This document shows positions 1 through 11,282 of a stretch of DNA of 64,000 bases, in pieces. The position numbers were made by a program, and so were the translations under genes. Each line of letters opens with the position of its first letter. Position 1 is the first letter of the stretch. This DNA is from Bugula neritina (lineage: Eukaryota; Bryozoa; Gymnolaemata; Cheilostomatida; Bugulidae): positions 10,220,207 through 10,284,206 of the forward strand of contig OZ037767.1 of the NCBI GenBank assembly GCA_964035545.1, given 5' to 3'. The notes beneath the pieces were generated by a model. That model worked only from the letters and a program-made list of their open reading frames with translations. It searched no databases and had not been told where the DNA came from.

Positions 1-66
1 TGATGCACAGAGCTACACAAGCAAATTAATTTCAACACTTGTAGCTCATAACTAGATAATTTTATT

Positions 67-115
67 TTACTGTAGCCAGCTCACGCTAAGTGTGCTCTTA
101 TGGGTTCGAGTGTCA
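67..115 (-). CDS. CDC73: Possible terminal exon of CDC73
   Basis: After a TAG acceptor at 116-117 this stretch completes the split codon left by the 2349 donor and runs in frame to a TAA at 67-69. It would encode about 16 residues containing THKSTL. The human C-terminus has KHKSHL at the same distance after the conserved W-E-x-L-D, which is why it is proposed. Against it are the intron of about 2.2 kb, much longer than the other introns of this gene, and little identity beyond H-K-S-x-L. Confidence 0.3.
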
Positions 116-2348
116 CTATTCCAATCACAAAGGGAAAGTTTAACACAGGGACGTGGCAAGGACTGTGGTTGTGTGAGCATCGCTATAATGGAGGTAGGTT
201 TACAGTCCTAATTTTGTTTTGCGTACTTTAAATACTGGTTCTCACGAAGTGGAAGTCTGCATGAAATTCTAAGGATCAATTTATAAAAAGCAAGGAAGGC
301 ATTCCAGGTCTATATTTACCAATACAAAAAAAGTAGCAGCTTAATACTTCTACAGCTGAAATTTTGCAGGTCTATCAGCAAAAAATAGATTTTTTGGTTC
401 CCACGTGCCTTTGAACTTATGTTTTTAGTTTTGTAAAACAACTTTTTGCTGCATTTATGGGTGATTTCTTAATTCAAGAGCCAAAAATTATATACTGTTT
501 TGCATTTCATCATAAAAGGCTGAAATTTTGGAATCAAAGCCAACTACTAACGTGGAACATGGAATTTCTGTTCTGCTGGTAGACAATTCACAAAAACAAA
601 TGTTCTCTAATTATCGACAGCTTCATTGCTATAATTTGCGGGGATATGTTGCATAAATACCATCTATCTAAATTCTAATGTTTGTAGGTCTATAAGAGAT
701 AAGATAGCTAGTCTTTTGAACAGGTTTTTTGTTTTGTTGTAGGAGGGAGAAAGCTGGTTGTGACTATTAATGGTTGCCAATGATGTCTGTTATTTGTTCT
801 CAGAAATAAGGGCACCACTAGTTGAGTTTTGCTGTTCCTAAGTACTATACAGATCATGTGAAAAGTTATTTATTACAATTGTACAGTGCATAGAAACCAG
901 TTGACTTTATGCTTTTTTACATCATGAAATTTGTTTATTTTCACATTTATTTTTCCATTTTATGAAATAAAAGGCCTATGAAATTTGACTCCATCATTCT
1001 CAGAAAAAGGAAAATAAAGTTTTTGCTGGCCATCAGTTCAAATGTGTGACATTTGTTAGAACAGTTTTCGTCTGAATGTCTGTGAGGCTGTTGTAGTGTA
1101 TCTTTTTCATTCGTGTGTTCAAGTTGTCTCTCTGTGATCTTAGGATTAATTTGTTTGATATGCAAAAATTTCCGTGTTAGTTTTTAGAAAGGAATTTCAC
1201 ACACATAACTATGTATAATTCTGGTTCCCCGAAATTAGAAAGACATTTAAGTTAGATCAAGATTTCAATTATGTCACCCAAATTCAGAGATGAGTAGAGA
1301 GGGTTTATTATTCAAGAAGGGTAAATTAACCTTCAATGAAAAATACCTTGCATCAAGAATATAGCCACACTCACTGTAATAGTAATAATGGAAACAGCTA
1401 AAGAAATCGTTGGAGCAAATAGGTGTTACAAGCACAGAAAGCTATTCCAACAAATAAAAAAAGTTCAACTCTATACTAAAAGAAACGAGTGTACAGTTGC
1501 TTACCCGACACAAAATATCAACATGAATAAGGCTTTGCAAATAATGGCCTGGTAATTCAGAATTATCTACTCATTCATTCTCGTTCAACAAAGTGTTGGG
1601 CACAAAATTCAATAGTAATTACAATTACAACTTTTACAACATTGTTGCTCATAAGGAATACAAAAATAGTGCAATGGATTACAAATCTTGAACCATTGGT
1701 CAAATACAATGATAAATATAGTTGCATTTATTAAAATTATTTACATTTTTTACAATGAACCTCTTTTATAGAAAGTATGCCACAACGTTAATTTTTTAAA
1801 AACACCTCATTTTAGCATGAGCAAGAAAAACAAGGGAATATTTTGTCATACGAGCACATCGAATAGTACAGTATAAAAACGTTCGTGCTAAAACACAACT
1901 GCATAGTTATTAATGCTGTGTGGAGTACCCATATAGTCAGAGAATATAACTCCTAGATAGTGTAGCAACCTTTACGCTCTGAGGTTTGGCTTGTGTTTAA
2001 TTACAAATCTACAAAAATCGAAATATGCAGGAGTAATCTTTTATAGCATTAATCACCATTTGTAATAATTACAAAATAAAACAATTATATGACAGAAAAG
2101 TTGGCAGAATAATTGGTGTTACTCAAAGCATACATTGCAAAATTAGATGACATTTATAAAATAAATAGAGGTAGGTGCATTATTGAAATAGAAAAGAGCC
2201 TGTCTTCTAGATCAGAAATGTAGCATAGGAAGTTACGTCTTTGAAAAAAAGATCTCAACCAGTGCCCCGAAAATTCATTAAAAAATCAAGGAACTTAGGG
2301 TATCTCAGCTTCTCCACTGCTGCACCTAAATACAGAAACAGTCCTTAC
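116..2348. other. Probable 3'-terminal CDC73 intron or 3' flank; no other gene seen
   Basis: This AT-rich, stop-dense stretch holds no recognisable coding exon on either strand. It lies between the last sure CDC73 exon and the weak terminal-exon candidate. It contains one copy of a dispersed repeat at about 2172-2335, listed separately. Confidence 0.5.
2172..2335 (+). repeat. Dispersed ~160-bp repeat, copy 1
   Basis: Shares an ordered set of blocks with 4484-4655 and 19060-19225: gtaggtgc, a GCCTGT...CTAGAT block, AAATGTAGCATA, an A/C-rich middle, GAACTTAGG.TATCTCA, then TTCTCCACT.CTGC. The three copies are diverged and in the same orientation. No terminal inverted repeat or box B is visible, so the class is unknown. 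Confidence 0.6.
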
Positions 2349-5300
2349 CTGTCCAATACTTCCCAGAAGTTCTGCAACTGAGCTCGGTCCAAGTGCCGTC
2401 TATTTCTGTCCAGCATTAGGACTTTGACATCCCATTTTTTGATATTGGGATCGGGTGGCATGTCTTTCAACTAAACAATATTATAACTACATAATATCTA
2501 ATAGACAATAGCATATACAGTGCTCCCGCTGTATCTCACTAAGCTACGGGTCCAAAAATCTTCACCCATGACATAGTAGAACTTTCAGATCAGTTAGATT
2601 TAGTCATTTTGTCCCTATACACACATACATTAACCACAAAACGGGGTCCAAGCCCTTCTCATGACCTGTGGAATTTCGTGAGAAATGGAACCATGAGATA
2701 TGGAGGGAGCACAGAATTTGGCTGTAAATCATTCCAACTAGTAATTTTTAGTCACGGTAACAAGGAAATAAAAAATATTGTAGAAGCTGTCTAGGAGAAT
2801 AATATTCTAACCTGCAAGTAAAATCCTTTCATTTTGGTGAATATTTCTACTGGGTTAGACAGAGGCCAGGCTTTGAACTGCCACGCCGGTCCTTGCACAA
2901 ACACAGCCACCACCCGATCCCTGAAACATATATTGATGCTTAGTGGCTCGATTATTGGGAAATGCAACACGACTAATTTGAGAGAGCCTTAGCAATAATG
3001 ATGTTTCTACCACACAAAAATATGATTGTTAACTTCCTATGTGACATTGGGTAAGTGATTGAAATAGTAAGGGTTATCTCCCTGGCACAAATAAGGCTAT
3101 ATAATAATTATTAGTTGGGCGCTTGTTAATTATCACAATAAGAATAAGTTTTAAACACCAAAATGGCATGAAAAAAGAAAATACCCAAATGCATTCCAGC
3201 GTCTTGATCTACTATTACGATTCAGTAAAAATGCACATTTTAGTGAAGATTGGACCCGTTTAACAACGTTGCTTCATTACTATTACCAACATACATTTAT
3301 ACAATTAATCAAATGAATGCAAATTAATTGCCTTTAGTTACTAGTACAGGTCCAGTAGTTGCTAGTAAACAGAAACCATGCAATAGCTGGTACTATACCA
3401 TGCAATAAATGGTACTATACCATGCAATAGATGGTACTATACCATGCAATAGCTGGTACTATACTATGCAATAGATGGTACTATACCATGCAATAGCTGG
3501 TACTATACTATGCAATAGATGGTACTATACCATGCAATAGATGGTATTATACCATGCAATAGCTGGTACTATACTATGCAATAGCTGGTACTATACTATG
3601 CAATAGATGGTACTATACCATGCAATAGATGGTACTATACCATGCAATAGCTGGTACTATACCATGCAATAGCTGGTACCATACTATTCACTGCTAATAT
3701 ATTAAGTCACTCAACAGCTTCAACAAATCTAAATTTCCAAAAGACACACAGACAGACACGGGTTAGCGTGGAGATAATTACCAGTCAGTATGAGCCAACT
3801 TCATGGGGTTATCAATCACCCTGTAGGGGATGGTGACATCATCACGTTTCCTCTGAATCAGCACCTCGTTGTCCCTTTTCACCCCCTCTTTCCGCTTTTG
3901 TTCAGCAGAAACATACCTGGTAATACGACACAGTAAATCTCATCATTAAAAACTCTTAGCAATTCATATAAAAATTTAGGCAGCTGATGATTTTTGTTTT
4001 TACATAAAAAAAAGAGCAAATAAAACTGTGATTATTTTTAGAAACAGAAAACTTTGTTGAGAGCTCATTGTATGTTTGCTTGCTGAAAAAAGAACATATA
4101 CTAAAGATGAATCTTACTCAGCACTTAGCTGGCTACACAGGATTATTCTAAACAACAAGACAACTAGGCAATAAGAAAAGATATACTTTAAATCTTGAAG
4201 GATGTCCTTTGCATTGATCATCTGTATGAGGGAGGTGGTGGACGCAGGTATTATGATGATAGGGGTCCGCGACGTTCGCTTGTTGCTGGGAGGGGGCCGA
4301 GCATCAGATATAGGTCGAGGAGTCTGTCTGTTCGGCTGCTCGACAGGACGTCTTCCTGTAGACACGCCTTCTGTCACGGATTTGAGAGATGATCCCTGGA
4401 AAGTCTTGGTTACGTCGATTCTGAACTCATCGGTTTCTGGAGAAACAATGTAAAGCATGTGAGAAAGTCAGCTTCAGCAAACAAGGTAGGTGCGGTAATG
4501 GAGAATTGAGAAAAGCCTGTGTCCTAGATTAAAAATGTAGCATAAGAAGTCATGCTTTTGCGAGAACTTCAACCCGCACCCCAAACCAAAAATTTAATAA
4601 TAAAATTAAAGAACTTAGGCTATCTCAATTTCTCCACTACTGCTCCTAAATGCAGCACACATGAGCTGAAGCTCTAACATACTCTCTGGATATACTTTGA
4701 TGAATATAGTTCTCATTACCTTCCTTCTGCTTGAAACTCTCCTGTTCGTATCTGTTGTAAGTGGGGGGTTGGTTGGATTTAGCGGTGGAACTTTGCGAAA
4801 CAGAAGTGTGCGTAGACGGGACGGTAGAGTGTTTTCCTTCTTCACGCGCTTTCAATGACGCCAAGATTCCAAATATATTTTGAGCAAATAACTTTCCATT
4901 GCTATACAAGGCAAAACAGAATATTGTTGAAAATCTGGGCATACAGAGATAGCCAGTGTTAAACATATGTGTTCTATGTTGAAAACCGGCGGCATTTAAA
5001 ACCCGGCTTATTTTGCAAATTTAAAAGTATCCAAGTGATCACATGTTTTTCAAAATAATTGGTTGTGCAGGTTGAAAATTACGTATTCACTCACAAACGA
5101 GCACATTTCTTTACAAAACCTGCAGTAAACGCAATCTAGTGTGATGCAAAACATTTCTTCATTCTTATTGAATACTTCAAACTTTGCCAGCAGGAAAATC
5201 TCGCCACCTCAATATGTTTGTCATCATAATTAAGTTTAGGCAATATCTGGTTTTAACAGACGTGTTTTCCATAGAAATGTTTCAATGTGAACAGGCATTA

Positions 5301-8300
5301 AGAGCCCACAACTCCGATATAAAACTACTACTCAGTGTAGTTCACCTCTAGCAGTGACTATACATAAGGAAACGTATAGTAAGTGAAATGCTGACCTCTG
5401 CAGTATAGTAACACGAGTTCTCCATAACCTCTCCTTGCTGATGATATCCCTTGACACGGCCAACTCCGCATCCACAAAACTCCTCTGTTCAAATGCTGAT
5501 GGTTCATCGTCACTCGCTAGACAGTGGTTATATAGTTGGATAATATACACAGTGAGATGGTATACACAGTGAGATGGTACACACAGTGAGATGGTATACA
5601 CAGTTAGATGGTATACACAGTGATCATCCGAACACACACACATATATAATAGATGAAGGATGTGAAAATAAAAATATGCGTTATTTCAACAAAAATATGA
5701 TGTTAATAACTAAATAGGTTATTTCTAGTTTGACAGCTGAAAATGAGTTGGAACTTCCTCAAGAGTTCTCATTTCAGCACATTTCATAGAATTATTATGA
5801 CAAATACGGACTTCACTATCTTCAAATTCCAGCTGCATAACACAGAGCTGCTAACCCTGGAGCCAGTTCACATATCAAATCACCTAATGTTGAAGCTCCT
5901 TTACTCTTCATATGAATTCTGGTTCGTAGTATGGGTCGCAATTTTCAACATAACCTAGGTTTTTAGTAAAATCTTCTCTATAAAACACAATCTTGGAATT
6001 TCCAAACTTGCCCCTAGTCTTTTATAGAATAGCAACTACCTAAGGCGATTAGAATGGTCTTGACCCATACAAATGCTTTGATAAAGCATTTGCTCTACAG
6101 CTTCCAACTATCCTCCACTCTAATGCTAGTCCTACGGCTACCAGCTGCAGACCTACATGCTGCCTGTCAACTATTGAGGCATACAAGACTAGACTCACCT
6201 TTTATGGTAGTTCTCTTTGTGGCTAACCTCTTGGCCTTCATGGCAGCAATCTGTTCCATAGTCAGCATAGTAGATATAGTAGATTTCCTGAAACAGTTGG
6301 ACTACACGTTACCACAGAACAACACAATGGTAAGACGGGTTACCACACATGGCCAATAACATCAACATACGAGTACTAATAACATCAACATCACGGTTAC
6401 CACAAGTTAGCAATGTGCGGGTGGATATGAACACTTACTCAGCCCCGGCAGCAGGCACAGGTGCAGACAGCGCAGATTTGGCACCATCCAGTTTGGCAGC
6501 GAATCTCTCTTTATCTCTCTGCACTTTCTCCTCTTCAAACTTCTGTCTTTTCTTTTCTAAATCATCAGATTCTTCAGCAGGACGTTTGGTAGGGGGGACA
6601 GGAACTGTGAGAAATGAACTAAATTGACTCACCACTCACTCACTCGTCTCAAAAACCAAATAATTCAACAGTCCCAAGTATCTCGTGTGGATTTTAGGGG
6701 TATTTTTAAAACTCCACAATTCTTCTAAAAACATATCTAACAGCTCCTTTCCATTACTTTGCACAACTTATAAGCAAAATTGAGAGTTGAAGTAAACTTT
6801 CAAACACATCTACAGCATATGGTAATCTTGTAAGGTTTCCACACAAACTAACGCTGTACAAGAAACTACCCACCACCAGGACTTGGGTCACTTCAACATA
6901 ACAAGGCATGTAAGTCAATAAAAATTATAAAGCTAATCTCATAAAATTTATTTCAAGATTATCCACAAAACTGACTAACTTTAAAAATGTCGACAGCATG
7001 TGCTATAACCAAAGCTCTGAGAATAACCTAAGCGGGACTTGCTGTGTGCTCAACCAAAATGTCTTCAATAAATGTCAAGTAACACTCAGTCTTCAGGTAC
7101 ACAGTCATACAGACCTAACTTGGGAGCTGAAATGGGTATCTCAAGAGGGGCACTCTTGTCAATGCTACCAGATGTAGTGGTCTCTGCATTCAAATACGCT
7201 AGCAAGTCTCTTCTGTCAGGTCGACGCACCACAGGCACATTTCCTTGCTAAAACACAGTTCATAGCATCAGTAGAGCAGCTCACAATACTCATAGCATCT
7301 GCAAGAACTTGGTGCTTTGTGCATGCATTATATATTACCATTCGCTATCACGGACAGTTTAACAATCAAGTTGAACTGTAAGTTTTAAAGTTAAGGATTT
7401 AGTTAAATGCGGAGAAACTTACTGCAGCCTGTCGCACATACATTGCGTGTGGAAGATGGACATTTTTAAGGAGGAATAAAATACAATCCACAGTATAATA
7501 CTCCTTTGCCACACTTTCTTTACCCGTACTGCAAAATTCAATATGGAACACTAAGCAGCAATACTACTAACTAATGTATGAACAAGAACATTTTCGTGAA
7601 GGAGGCATTAAGAGTTTATTATGGAGAATAGCATAACAATTATTCAAATTGACACTCAGATGATGGTTATAAGTTGCAAGAGCCACAAAATATCACTTTG
7701 AAAAGCCGAGTCACTGATGGCAGGCAGTTTTAATGCTGAGGTAAACAATGTGCTTATTCACCTGTTGACAGAGAGCAACAAATGTGCAATGCAATGAAAG
7801 TTTACTAAAATATTAAAAGAGAACCAAAAAATAAAATGTTCCATCGTAAGCAAGTTGACCATTAAACATTGATAATTATATATATATATATACATTATTC
7901 ATAATTGTAACTAAATTGAATATTCACACTTACTAGTGATATCTTAATTACTCAGTTTAAACTTAACTTGAAATTGTTATTTCTAAATTGTAAAAAACAT
8001 AAACAAAATTTGTACTAAGAAGTATTTCAAAACTATCAACCTCTCTATTATAAAACTAAGTGAGTGACCATCATTGCGGGGGGGGGGGGGAACTAATTAA
8101 ACTTTTTTCAACTGAATATTGGTCCCTTTATTTTGTGCCCAAAGATTTTAGTGATAATTTAGTATGCTTCTTGTAACAAATTTTGTTGTAAAATTTTTAA
8201 CCCAATCAACAAATAGTAATTGGTACCCATATTGAACATAGTTGGTCTTTGCAGTCTTCTGCCAGGCTTTGTCACCAAAAATCACCAAATCATTCCGTTC

Positions 8301-8357
8301 TTCAATATCTTTCTTGTTGACATTGTATTCCCGGATGGCACTTAGCACATCTGCCAT
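2349..8357 (-). CDS. CDC73: Parafibromin / Cdc73, Paf1-complex subunit (11 exons)
   Basis: Cdc73 is a subunit of the nuclear Paf1 complex, which travels with RNA polymerase II and promotes elongation and histone modification. Exons (high to low): 8227-8357, 7423-7528, 7115-7247, 6439-6604, 6199-6287, 5396-5516, 4720-4901, 4187-4436, 3782-3916, 2812-2920, 2349-2470. All have GT/AG junctions and phases close throughout, giving 514 codons against 531 residues in human. The N-terminus begins [12 protein letters not shown], very close to the vertebrate start. Also recognisable are [15 protein letters not shown], the central block QRSFVDAEL...[14 protein letters not shown], and the C-terminal Ras-like domain with [16 protein letters not shown] and [19 protein letters not shown]. 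Reading through the last donor (2348) stops at once, so a short terminal exon of about 12-16 residues must lie further down; a weak candidate is at 67-115. An acceptor-like AG sits at 8388-8389, 30 nt before the ATG. Family identity is very secure; exon ends are inferred by eye. Confidence 0.95.
3376..3690. repeat. 22-bp minisatellite in a CDC73 intron
   Basis: About 14 copies of a unit close to TACTATACCATGCAATAGMT plus GG, 22 bp long, alternating AGATGG and AGCTGG variants. It fills much of the intron between CDC73 exons 9 and 10. Confidence 0.9.
4484..4655 (+). repeat. Dispersed ~160-bp repeat, copy 2 (CDC73 intron)
   Basis: The best match to copy 1, lying between CDC73 exons 7 and 8. Shared landmarks are AAATGTAGCATA.GAAGT, GAACTTAGG.TATCTCA and TTTCTCCACTACTGC.CCTAAAT. 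Its presence inside an intron is consistent with an old transposed element. Confidence 0.6.
5548..5625. repeat. ~18-bp tandem repeat near the CDC73 exon 6 acceptor
   Basis: Four to five copies of ACACAGTGAGATGGTAT. The array ends about 30 bp upstream (in transcript sense) of the exon starting at 5516, so on the transcribed strand it lies where the branch point and pyrimidine tract would be. Confidence 0.8.
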
Positions 8358-8387
8358 TATCTCGTAAACCGGGTTAGTTGATTATTA

Positions 8388-8808
8388 CTGCAACAAAAAA
8401 CAACGAATATTAGCCAATACCAAATATTTATTTATACTATTTTTAGCTCCAAGACTAAACTTTAGTATGAGTAGATTGTTTAATAAAGTAAGCAAGTGCA
8501 TAGGCCTATATTAAAATCTTTCGGCCATAAAAGAAAAATGGCCACTTTCAGGGTAAAATTTAATAAAACTCTGGACTTTATTTTTAGCTTAAAATAATCT
8601 TTTCGCAATCGAAAATTTTAAAGGAAATATTTTTAACATAAAATGTTTGTTTTACTTACAGTTAGAGTATTAGCTACTATTACCATTAGTATTAGTAATA
8701 TCAACTCGAAGTCTATTGCAATAACTGAATAGCTAATAATTGAAGTTAAAAATTTATTCTATTTGTAGTTATACTATAACTATAAGCACAAGGCTAGGCT
8801 ATTAATTG

Positions 8809-8842
<34 letters not shown>

Positions 8843-11212
8843 GTATAACTAGAACTTAATCATCAGTATTACTCTTGCTATTACTATTAGTATTACCAGA
8901 ATGAGCATTAGTATTCCTAATTGTAGTAGTGTATTATAATTAGTAATACTATAAGTATAACTAGTTCTATTAGTATTACTATCAGTAATAGCAAAAAATA
9001 AAAAGTATTAGATTTAGCCTTGCTCTTAGATTCAGTCTATACCCTATCAATGTTTATGGCCTAGCCATATGCCTATGGGCTATGGTTGTTACTCATACTG
9101 ATACTGCATTACTAATACTACTACTACTAGCAGTACTATTACTACTAGCAGTACTATTACTATTAGTATTAGTATAAGTATAACAGTAAGTGTAACTATA
9201 ATTACAAGTATAAGTATTAGTAATAGTATTGTGTATTCTGAATGAGTATGAGTATCAGTTATCACTAGTGCATTGGTATCACTTTCATTTTCAAACCGGT
9301 TTAACTTTCTATCTTGAGTTTGACTTTGACTTTGAGTATAACTTAGAGTTATTGTTAAACTATAACTAATACTAATAGTAATACTATAAGTATAAGTATT
9401 AGTACAACATTAACTATAACTATAAGTTAAAGTATTACTAAATCTATAACTATTTCAATTTCAATTTGATGAGAGATTGGCACTATAATAATAATAATAA
9501 CTATAATATAAATATAAAGATTAATAATCATAATCGTAATGTTAAACTTGAAAACAAAGTCCAAAGTTAATGTTTAAATTAAATCAATTTAATGATAACC
9601 ATAATGATAATGATAATGAGTTTTTTGTCACTTTAACTTCAAGTTTAGTTTAAGTTACCTTGAGTTATATTAGTTGTATTTTGATATCACTGTGAATATC
9701 CAACTGACATTCAGGATGAGTAGCCATAAGAGTGTGTCATTTCTGACTTCTAAAAACTATAAGTCCAAGACGTCTGCGATTAGTATCAGTATGAGTATGC
9801 GACTGACTCCCGAGTATCACGATCACGACGGAATTGAACCTGATGAGTGATGAGTGACGAGCCTCCGTCTGAAGTTGTACTTGTAGTTGTTGTAGTACAA
9901 TTGACAAAATATTTATTTATGGAGCATATGTTTTTAAATTTGTGACTACTCTGCCAGTTGGACTGGAAAAATTGAAGCCACTACGGCCGACTACCTTTGT
10001 ACAAAGTAGTTATCGACTATGAAGTATGAATAGCTTTCATTTTGACAAGAGCCGTGCTTTAGGTGACATCTTGAATTACGCATCACTCTTGGATATAAAA
10101 TGTTGCTTACAATTGGATAAATTAAACTGAAAAATTTTTTCCTATGAAAAATAATGGATGTTAAAATTTGTGGATGTATTATTTATAAAATGTGAATGAT
10201 TTTATTATAGGGCAGATAACTCTAAGTTGAAAGTGCTGGATCTTGTTCCTGGTCGCAACGTAGGTAGTCTGTTATATTATAGGCACTAACATATAACTCT
10301 CGTTATATATTCCATTAGTTCTATGAGCTCCACTAATGGCTAAAGCTCTTTTGTTGTAAGCTAGAAATGCCAGGCAAGAGCAGGCCAAAATGAAGATATT
10401 AAAAAAGCTAGTGTTGCAGGTGTAAAGCAACAAAATCAAGGGGAAATATTTTAACAAGATTTTCAACTGCCTCCAACCTAAAATCAGCTTTATAGCATTA
10501 AAGAGTTCCGTCACTAGGCATAACTAACATACATGCATTTTAATCAAAAACGTCTGCTAACTCTAAGATACGCTAATTAGTTTTCAGTGGCCTAGAGAAC
10601 TATAAATCTAGTTATATAGCTTATAAATCCTAATCTGCTTTTATAGAGCGCACACTTTTTCTAAAAGACTGATGATATAAATCCTGAAAATATGTATTTT
10701 GAAGCATGAATACTCCAGAAATTGTCAAAAATATACTTTAATGATTCAAAACTCTGTGTCAGTCATAACCTTTTACTTATATTTGTGTGTTCGTGCTTTT
10801 GAGCAAATATCACAAAGTAATAGGAAAATGTAACAACAGGTACATTGAAAAATAACTTTGATAAGACTATTATTAATAGGCCTACTGTTAACTTGTAGTA
10901 TGTGAAAGCAGGTGATGATTGCCAGTGTTTTATAAAAAAATTTATAGTATTTAAATTAAGTAAGTTTCTCAGAATTGAAGATAGGCATATAGACAGTTAG
11001 GTATTGAAGATCGATAAGCAAAATAAATATTTGACATCAACGTACATTAAATATTTTTTTTGTAAATTATAAATCAAGAACTTATAAGTAAGATTGTCCA
11101 TTTTCTACTTTTTGCAAAAATGCAATTTTGGACATTGATGAAAAATGTGGCAACATCCATATATAAAATATGCTGAGGTTAAAAATATTCACATTATTTC
11201 TTATATCAACGA
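8388..11212. other. Intergenic spacer, low complexity (8.66-9.87 kb)
   Basis: No gene is recognised. 8079-8091 just inside CDC73 is a poly-G run and 8817-8842 an (ATT)n run. From about 8660 to 9870 the DNA is an irregular mixture of TATTAGTATTAC-like, ATAACTATAAGTATA-like and GATAATGATAAT-like steps. 9870-11210 is ordinary AT-rich DNA with stops in all frames apart from one unconvincing 80-codon hydrophobic frame at 10272-10514 (-). Confidence 0.7.
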
Positions 11213-11218
11213 TTTATT
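11213..11218 (-). terminator. Candidate polyadenylation signal of the Reeler gene
   Basis: AATAAA on the minus strand, 65 nt after the stop codon ending at 11283. It is chosen on position only; AATAAA is common in such AT-rich DNA. Confidence 0.4.
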
Positions 11219-11282
11219 GGTAATAAAAGAAAATATTACATAAAGTACCAGGGGGTTAAATAAGGAAGCAATGTTGATGTAC

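Noticed and set aside
3376-3690. CRISPR-like regular repeats (also considered for the arrays at 11.4, 19.9 and 37 kb)
   Set aside because: The repeats are directly contiguous with no unique spacers and lie inside eukaryotic introns; they are minisatellites.
4195-4453. Plus-strand frames opposite CDC73 exon 8
   Set aside because: Antisense shadows of a strongly conserved coding exon on the minus strand.
10272-10514. 80-codon minus-strand frame with hydrophobic segments
   Set aside because: It opens with a non-ATG codon, has no recognisable family or splice context, and hydrophobic frames are expected in AT-rich spacer DNA.
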